From Ectobius pallidus (taxonomy: Eukaryota; Arthropoda; Insecta; Blattodea; Ectobiidae), in assembly GCA_964059195.1 (NCBI GenBank), contig CAXKWD010000006.1, forward strand, positions 68,527,073-68,591,072: DNA of 64,000 nucleotides, written 5' to 3'. The translations under genes and the position numbers were made by a program. The notes under the pieces are model-generated. The model saw only the letters and a list, made by a program, of their open reading frames with translations, had not been told where the DNA came from and did no database searches. Shown here piece after piece: positions 57,283 to 64,000 of the stretch (position 1 is its first letter; every line of letters begins with the position of its first letter).

Positions 57283-60174
57283 TATGCCCGATCAGTTGGG
57301 TGCAGAATCTTAAAATAATCAATTTATTTTGGAGACTTATGTAGACAAGTGATCTTTTCCCCCAAAATGGAATTGTGACACCATTTTTCAATCTTTCAAA
57401 AACTACCCTACCTACAAACACAAGTTCATTCATCTGACTTACTACCTGAGTGTCTTACAACTCCCTGTTGTAAACACCATTTCTAGTATACCTGTATAAC
57501 AACTTACTCTTTCATTTTTCTTGTTAAAATATTTTAGCATGTTATTAATTTACTGAACACTTAAACATTAACTAAAGTACAAACAAAGTCATACATCACC
57601 CATGCTTCTTTTTGTATACATCATTCTTGTAATATTCTGGAAATCTGAAATGACTATACACAATTATAGTTTCATTTCCTTTTGTAAAATCATGGGTTCG
57701 ATTCCCGAAAACTTTCACTCACAAAGGATACTTCACTCTGTTCACTCAAATTATTTAACGTATTTTCACTTGACCTAAAGATATATTTTAAAAGCAGATA
57801 TATGTGCGCAGTAACCGATGCCTTTAAACGTCCCCATATCTGTTCTATAAAGAAAACCTTCACTCAATCATACATCTCACATTTTTTTCATACCACATAC
57901 TTACATCAATTTGCTTACAGATTTTTCTTAAAATTCATGTGCTTGCAAACCCAGTTGTGTAAAATTTTATACTAACTAGGAAGCAATAGTTATTATACGC
58001 TTGTTCGCCATCCAATATTTACTAACCTGTTTTTAATTAAATTATTCCATCATTTGATAATAATTTTCCTTAATGAAACAAAATACTACTTATTCACTCC
58101 AGAGCATTTCTTAATATAAAACCCGATTCCTGTCATCAATCTACTCGTTTATTATTATTTTATATATATAATAATCCTGTAACGTTTACATTTAGCATAC
58201 TGAACTATTTATTCAGTTATTTATTCGACTAATCATCTCCCATGTTTACACCGTTACTATTGATTTCATACGGCAAAATCGACATTATTCAATGATCTCA
58301 TTCCCCTCTTCGCTTTTCTCAGTAAACTACTAACTTCAAAACTTATAACTTTTATCAACGACTATTGTTGCTTATCAGCTTATCCTGTATCGATTTATTT
58401 CATCACGAACAACTTTTCTATGTTACCATTTCTAGTTATTCTACGGCTTTCCGTTTACTATTTAAACTCTCTATACCATAGCACAATAATATTATTGGAA
58501 ATATTTTCTTCAATTAATAATTCATTTATGAATTAATTTCTCATCTCCTTCTGCTAAACTTAATCCTTTAATCATCATAACTGCATTTTTCCTTTCAATA
58601 ATCCTTCATTTTATTCACCCCCATTTCTCTCATATGCAATAAACTATTCCTAGTGAACACAATTCTAACCTCTCATGTTATCAACAACTTTGTTTTCAGT
58701 GCCAGGTGTAACCCACAATTCATTATGAACTATTTGCCATTATCCAAAACTTATTCTCGACATTTTCTCTTTAATTTCTCATCACACAAAATTTTCTCCA
58801 TTATCCGCCACAATAGTATTCATATACATTTTATATCCATTTTATTTCATAATATTTCAACTATTTGTCTCCTTGCTTTCCAATGCATTAATTCATTTTC
58901 GCTAATTTTCCACCCTTTGAACGTAATTATCTATTTTCAGCTATTTTTCTATTTAATCGACATACTATTTTACTATCTTAGAATCCACATCTCTTTATAA
59001 TTCTTTCTTTCAATAAATATTTATTTAACTCATTTGACTGTGATGTAGCTGCGAGGAATTCTTTCTATTCTCAAATTTCAATTATTTTTCTTTTCACATC
59101 ACATGCATTTCGTACGCAATTATTTGACAGGTCAACTCTCTTATCTAACACGGTTCATTATTTATTAATGCTCTATAAAATTCATATTTTAAAATGATTT
59201 GGCTGTTAAAAGTTTCTATCTCCATTATCTGACTTCGTTTTATTTGATTCAATACAGTATTTGTTTCAACACTTTAATCACTGTTACTTTTCTCTAAGTT
59301 TCGTATTTCCAAGTATACCGTATTTTAATTAATTGCGTTTTCCCCTGAAAACTCACCATCTAACTATCCGTTCAATTCTCCATTTCCTACGAGGGCATAA
59401 ACTTCCTCTACAACAATAAACCAAGTGAGCTCCTTAGCTTCACTGTCTAAAACATTTCACATCGGCAGTCGTTCCTCGACTCTTTTGCCGGAATAAAAAC
59501 TTCGCGCGGGTGTATCCTACAACCTCAACGCATTCACCTATAAAAATCGCTCGTCCACCAGAGCTAATACTTTCCTCATAACACCTCTCTCCCTCTCAAT
59601 AACATAATTATCTTTCAAAAACGGTACTTGGATAATACTCCATTCTTTGATTAATAAGAGTGATACATTTATCATCTCGATCCCATTCTATGTTCCAATT
59701 AAAATAAAACACAGCCTTATATCTTATTTAGAGCTCATTATTTCACTGTCAAGAAATATACCGTATTAAACTTCACACTTTCTAATCCAAGATTTATTAT
59801 ATGACCTGATTATTGATTTTATTATTGTTATTTTTTTTTTTGCCTCCTCTCGCTAGCTTACAAACAATCCATTGACTACCAGATTTGCATATCGATCTCA
59901 TTTTCTTCTAATTTATCATAAACTTTACCATTCATCACTAGAATTCACATCCCGTATTACGAAAATGTCCACCTCTAAGTGTGCTATTCTGTTTCTAATT
60001 AAAAGGGTATTTATTGCGAAATTTGCATTGCGTAAATATTTATTTTCATCTTCTTCCATCAACTTTATATTTTTTTTTTTGCGTGTTATAACCCACTATG
60101 GTCAATAACTCTGTTTATTTTGGCATTTACACCTGTCACTCACTGGAAGCTTTTAACTGTGTCACTAGTTAGTT
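57283..60174 (-). other. Non-coding 3' interior of second LTR element
   Basis: 2.9 kb with no ORF longer than 115 codons and no pol motif in the frames examined. The plus strand is strongly pyrimidine-biased and G-poor, so the element strand is A+G-rich and C-poor. Confidence 0.6.
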
Positions 60175-61704
60175 TTAAAGGTCTCTCCCCTCAAACATCT
60201 GAGCATCCTTTATTCCGGCTAACCCTACCTGGAATTTACTTGAATGCCTAGGGTTCAATGTCTCTTCTAAGGAATTTTGCTTGCCTCTTTTTGCACAATG
60301 TCCTTTTACGCTATTCGTACCGTTAACCACGTTGCCATATTTCTTTGAGATCTCCCTTGTGAATTGTATATTGCTCTTCTGATTTGGTTGAATGTACCAA
60401 AAATTGTACTTATTTACACCCGGATCAAACAAATCCCTTACATTACGCTCAAAGAGTTTCGCTGACAAGAACATCCTACGCTGCTTTAAGTTCACGCATG
60501 ATTCGTAGCGTTCATCTGAATCCCTAAGAAAATTATTTGAACTAATTTCCTTTCTCCCGCGGAATTCAACAACATTTACCTCACTTCCTAGTAAGTTTCT
60601 CAATTTCATACAACTAGAGTTCTTTACAGAAACCTGTGGCACCCTACACATTTCACCGTTTGCATACATTTCGTCAGTATTATGACTAGTATTACCTTCA
60701 ATATCATTCGTTACAAAATATTTCTGAGGAATGTCAGTGTCATCCCTTTCGTTTTCACAACTGACCCCTGCTATTATTTCATTGGCATCACTAACCACCT
60801 CTTCATTTACCAAGTCAACTTTCTGAATAGGCCTAACTATACTTTCTGATTCCTTTACCTCTACTAACGTTTCTTTCTCATTATTTTTACAAGTAACTTC
60901 TCTGTTAACTAACTCTAGGCCTACTTCCTCGTCAATTTCGCCCTCTAATTCAAGTTTCTCAATTTCCTGATGTTCTTCAGGAGTCCTGGCTTCAATGTTT
61001 TCTACTAACAGACTTTCTTCGGACAAACAATTATTTAGTTCACCCCTTAACTCTTTTACTTCACCATCGGTTCCATGAATAAAATTCACTCCAGTTTCAT
61101 CAATATCTCCTGTTACTTCAGTTATTTCTTTACTAAATTTCTCCGTACACTGGTCAATTTTATCTCCTAATCTTTCATTGCTTTCTCGCATATGCCTACT
61201 CATTTCTGTCATTCGCTGGTTAGTATCATCTATTCTCATACTTAATTCATTATAATTATTTTTAATTGTTTCATTTATCTCTCCTATTCTCTTATTATTA
61301 TCGTCCAATTTCTTATTCAAACTGACATAGTTCTTTTGCATATTTTCATTAGTTTCCTTACTAGTCACCTCTATTTTATGATTCGTCTCCCTTATTTCCC
61401 GATCTAAACTATCATGGTTTGCTTTCAAATTATCGTTAGTGTTCTTAATTTCCCCTAGTATATCTTTCCTCATCTCCCCTAGCAATTTAACTAATAAGGC
61501 TTCCATACCCACTGATACATTTACGTCTAAGTTACTTTGGCTAGAGTTTATTTTTGGTTCCCCAATATTGTTTACTACATCAGAATGGACATCACTATTT
61601 CCCAAACCACCTTCGCTTTTATCAACACCTACCTTTGGTATATCCATCTTACTGGCCTCCGACTTCTCACCCGTAAACATATTATTCCTACTCTCGCTGT
61701 CCAC
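60175..61704 (-). CDS. Coiled-coil protein of second LTR element, possibly Gag-like (509 aa)
   Basis: One uninterrupted ORF, the first in the element, about 740 bp inside the 5' LTR; that is the place expected for Gag. Residues 1-65 are polar and low in hydrophobics. Residues 66-215 form a long coiled coil (MEALLVKLLGEMRKDILGEI, then heptads rich in Asn, Glu and Lys). Residues 215-350 are acidic. Residues 370-509 are basic, with KYNFWYIQPNQKSNIQFTRE and a final GLAGIKDAQMFEGRDL. There is no Cys/His knuckle, protease or RT motif. A coiled-coil N-terminus occurs in some insect Gypsy Gag proteins, but I do not recognise the C-terminal part. It may be a Gag fused by deletion to the end of a longer polyprotein, or a dedicated protein of this family. 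Function is unproven. Confidence 0.6.
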   Translation of the reverse strand: MDSESRNNMFTGEKSEASKMDIPKVGVDKSEGGLGNSDVHSDVVNNIGEPKINSSQSNLDVNVSVGMEALLVKLLGEMRKDILGEIKNTNDNLKANHDSLDREIRETNHKIEVTSKETNENMQKNYVSLNKKLDDNNKRIGEINETIKNNYNELSMRIDDTNQRMTEMSRHMRESNERLGDKIDQCTEKFSKEITEVTGDIDETGVNFIHGTDGEVKELRGELNNCLSEESLLVENIEARTPEEHQEIEKLELEGEIDEEVGLELVNREVTCKNNEKETLVEVKESESIVRPIQKVDLVNEEVVSDANEIIAGVSCENERDDTDIPQKYFVTNDIEGNTSHNTDEMYANGEMCRVPQVSVKNSSCMKLRNLLGSEVNVVEFRGRKEISSNNFLRDSDERYESCVNLKQRRMFLSAKLFERNVRDLFDPGVNKYNFWYIQPNQKSNIQFTREISKKYGNVVNGTNSVKGHCAKRGKQNSLEETLNPRHSSKFQVGLAGIKDAQMFEGRDL

Positions 61705-62447
61705 CTTACTAATCTGATTATTTTGTGTAATTATGCTCTACTTTCCGGCCGACTAACGTCTGCCCTCCCCCAAGTTCATTAATAAGGTGCATTTTTTTTT
61801 TTTTTACCTTATTAATTCTGAGCACCATGCACTACACAAATTTTCCCTTCACTCTTAGAATCTAACATCTACATAGCAAGCACAGTATGTTGTTACAAAA
61901 ATATATTTGACTTAAATTTTCCATAATAATGATTGGATTTCGATTTTAAAGAAATTGCAGTTTATTTATCTAGCTTTACCAAGTGCTGAATATATGCATG
62001 TATTTTAAATGTTCATATTGCTGTATTAGTACCACTTAATTTTAACTTTTAAATTTCAAGACTATATTTGTCTTAAGAATTATATTATTTGTACTTTAAT
62101 AATTACTAGATTCTTTTCTCTTTTGTTTTTTTTTTAACTAATATTTTACTTTAAAAAGTATTTAACAAAACAATATTTATTTTCTTAACTCAGCACTTAG
62201 TAAAATATTTAAATTCTTATCTGTCATTTTTTTGTTGTGAAGTGGTCCCTCGATGTCTTCAATGATGTACCACGAACTTGCATCTCCTCTTCTTTACAGC
62301 AGATTATTCCTCTCGTCTTCGTACCGTCGTTTATGTCGTCTTCGTCGTCCTAACGCTCTCTGCATTCTTCATCATCTCTGGGTTATTCTTCGTCTTTTTC
62401 TGGTATCATACCAAATTTTTCTCGTGCTTCACGTTGGGCTTGCCAGT
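61705..62447 (-). promoter_or_regulatory. Leader and primer-site region of second LTR element
   Basis: In element sense the LTR end is followed by AC and TGGCAAGCCCAACGTGAAGC. GCCCAACGTG agrees with the insect tRNA-Lys 3' end, but two extra bases (AA) follow TGGC. The rest of the leader is AT-rich and carries no ORF with recognisable motifs on the element strand. Confidence 0.5.
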
Positions 62448-63797
62448 TGAAGGAGAAATTATTCGCAGTTATTACAGCCTCACTGTTGGGCACCAGTTGT
62501 GGTAGTAATGTTGCGTGAAGGGCTATAAGTCCTCTACTGATTTATTATAGCGTATTTATAATTACCCTCTTTCCTCGGCAGCAGTCGATCTTCAAGCATG
62601 ATGTGGTCCAGTCTCGGGGTAGATGATTGGAAAGCAGGGCTGGACGATCGTTGTCATAGAAATAACTATACCTGTACATGTCATTTCTGATATAACAAAT
62701 TCTTCAGTTTATTGTTCAACTAAACAAGTAGTACAAATTACATGAAGTCACGGTACACCTGAAGAGATACTTCATTTATATGATATCGATGTTGATTTTA
62801 TAATTACGGTCCTTTAATGTTATTTTGCAAGCTATTCATGTGTGCGTCTATTTCTTAGGCCACAACGAGCCTAATACACTGTACGCCTTGTGGTGTACAT
62901 CTATACTAGAAACATTCCTATAATTCCCTATGAGGCAGTTGTGTACCTCTAGTCTAAACAACACTTGGTTCGTTACTTTGCTTTATTCTAATTATTCTAG
63001 CACACATGAACTTTCTTGAGTATTACTTTACATACCGAACATGGCTGAGAAGTGATCCCACAACCTCACCCTATCGGATATAGTTCAGAAGTCTTTTCAC
63101 AACCTCACTCTATCGGATATAGTTTTGAAGTGTTACTTTACCTTACCAAGACAAAAATTAACTAACTATTTTACCCTAAAATATACGCCTCTCCTGATCG
63201 CGTATTGGCCACATTTATTTTCTGTGATTTAATTGGCGATTGCCATAATTGCAACTCAGCCAATGAAATCACGAATTCTTAACTAGAGGGAGTTGACACA
63301 AAATTTTCACACATTAATTATATATATTCTTTTTCTCACGATTTTAAGTTCTTACAACGCATGTTTACGCATTTATTCCGTAGCTTAAAATCCAATATTA
63401 CATAGCCTAAAAATCCTATTCACAACAAGCAATCGTGTCTTATCTGAGATCTCATAGTTTAAGAAAGAGCTTCACCTTTTCACAGGCCTCCACAATTTAT
63501 TCGATGGCACCTGGGTTTTATTACTAGGAACAACTAAATAATGTTGTCTTCTTTTGAAACAGTGTCTCCCCTATCCATTTATATTCCTTTGTAGTCCGGA
63601 AGCGGCTACGATCTTTCAACTTGTATATTTTCTGTTTTTAGCAAAGACCGAACTCATTTAAATTCAGGTACACGTTTTTCCGTGAGAATTAAACTTTCAC
63701 CAAATATGCTAAAATCATTGTCAAGTACTACTAACAATTTGTTTTGAATTAATTCCATTTCATATTTAATTAGCATTGCTTATTAAATTATGCCTCA
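62448..63797 (-). repeat. 5' LTR of second LTR element
   Basis: 1350 bp, same length as and nearly identical to 55933-57282. Confidence 0.9.
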
Positions 63798-64000
63798 AGC
63801 GTGGTTGTCGGTAATTCTTAAAAGCGCTTCTAGACCACACTGCCATCTGTTGAAAGCTAGGGAGTAGAGGCTGGAACAAGCGACCTTCAGTTGGGATCCA
63901 GTGCTCGCGTCAAGAACATGTAACTTGAGTTTGAGTGGTTTGGTGGGCGTTGCTGCCGTGAAACACGATGTCTGAAGAGAACGGCATAATTGGGTGAGAC
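63798..64000. other. Right flank, no gene recognised
   Basis: Begins with the second AGCG. The sequence is GC-richer than average; no frame is open along its whole length and no known repeat was recognised. Confidence 0.35.

Larger units (their letters stand above)
55933..63797 (-). mobile_element. Young LTR retrotransposon without recognisable pol (LARD-like)
   Basis: 7.87 kb with two 1350-bp LTRs that begin TGAAGG and end CCTCA on the plus strand, differing by one visible base (T at about 56551 versus C at about 63066), and AGCG on both sides. The 5.2-kb interior has one long ORF (60175-61704, minus strand) and no reverse transcriptase, protease or integrase motif that I can find. The ORF orientation and a primer-site-like TGGC...GCCCAACGTG beside the right LTR set the element on the minus strand. 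This is the make-up of a large non-autonomous LTR element. Ty3/Gypsy ancestry is inference from the 4-bp duplication and the primer site. Confidence 0.8.

Noticed and set aside
58653..59000. 115-codon plus-strand ORF within the second LTR element
   Set aside because: It is antisense to the element in a pyrimidine-rich stretch where long open frames arise easily. No motif found.
1..64000. CRISPR arrays, bacterial operons or phage genes
   Set aside because: No regularly spaced short repeats with unique spacers and no prokaryotic gene organisation. All content is eukaryotic transposable elements.

Overview
This is a 64 kb stretch of AT-rich eukaryotic DNA made almost entirely of transposable elements and their debris. 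I recognise no host protein-coding gene. The mix of families (BEL/Pao LTR element, Dong/R4-type LINE in a TAA microsatellite, CR1-like LINE with PHD and esterase domains, mariner and hAT relics, several tRNA-derived SINEs) fits an arthropod, most likely an insect with a large genome. A cockroach or similar hemimetabolous insect would fit, but that is inference. The palindrome TAGGCCTA and its core AGGCCTA recur throughout.

Layout. 1-8.3 kb: three of four copies of one dispersed repeat (301-1630, 1864-3131, 7682-8295; the fourth is at 35297-36262) with an internal tRNA-like block, and a palindromic mariner-type element (6083-6724) whose two arms both carry a transposase tail. 10-11.6 kb: a long fold-back sequence whose right arm is split by a younger TIR element. 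13.3-17.1 kb: a LINE 3' end, a hairpin repeat, a hAT element with an 8-bp target duplication and a decayed transposase, and a short tandem array. 19.3-24.8 kb: a SINE, a 5'-truncated Dong/R4-like LINE flanked on both sides by (ATT)n, a second LINE tail, tandem repeats, and a 1.14-kb element with perfect 30-bp inverted ends and a small ORF. 26.9-31.3 kb: a Helitron-like element with a nested MITE, SINE sequence, and a LINE 3' part ending in (ACACT)n. 35.3-38.2 kb: the fourth dispersed repeat, a 191-bp hairpin MITE, and an inverted tRNA-like composite bounded by a 13-bp duplication. 40.3-42.6 kb: a mariner deletion derivative and another LINE tail ending in (ATT)n.

46.3-64 kb is the clearest region. 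An old CR1-like LINE (PHD finger, coiled coil, SGNH-type esterase, start of the endonuclease) is cut within its endonuclease by a very young, apparently intact BEL/Pao retrotransposon (48059-55795; one 1736-codon polyprotein; 5-bp duplication TATAG). Only 137 bp further on lies a second young LTR element (55933-63797) with 1350-bp LTRs, a 4-bp duplication AGCG and a single 509-codon coiled-coil ORF but no recognisable polymerase. It is probably non-autonomous.

Only the BEL element looks able to encode its full replication machinery. The rest are relics, internally deleted derivatives or short non-autonomous elements. Similarity estimates come from reading by eye, not from alignment software.
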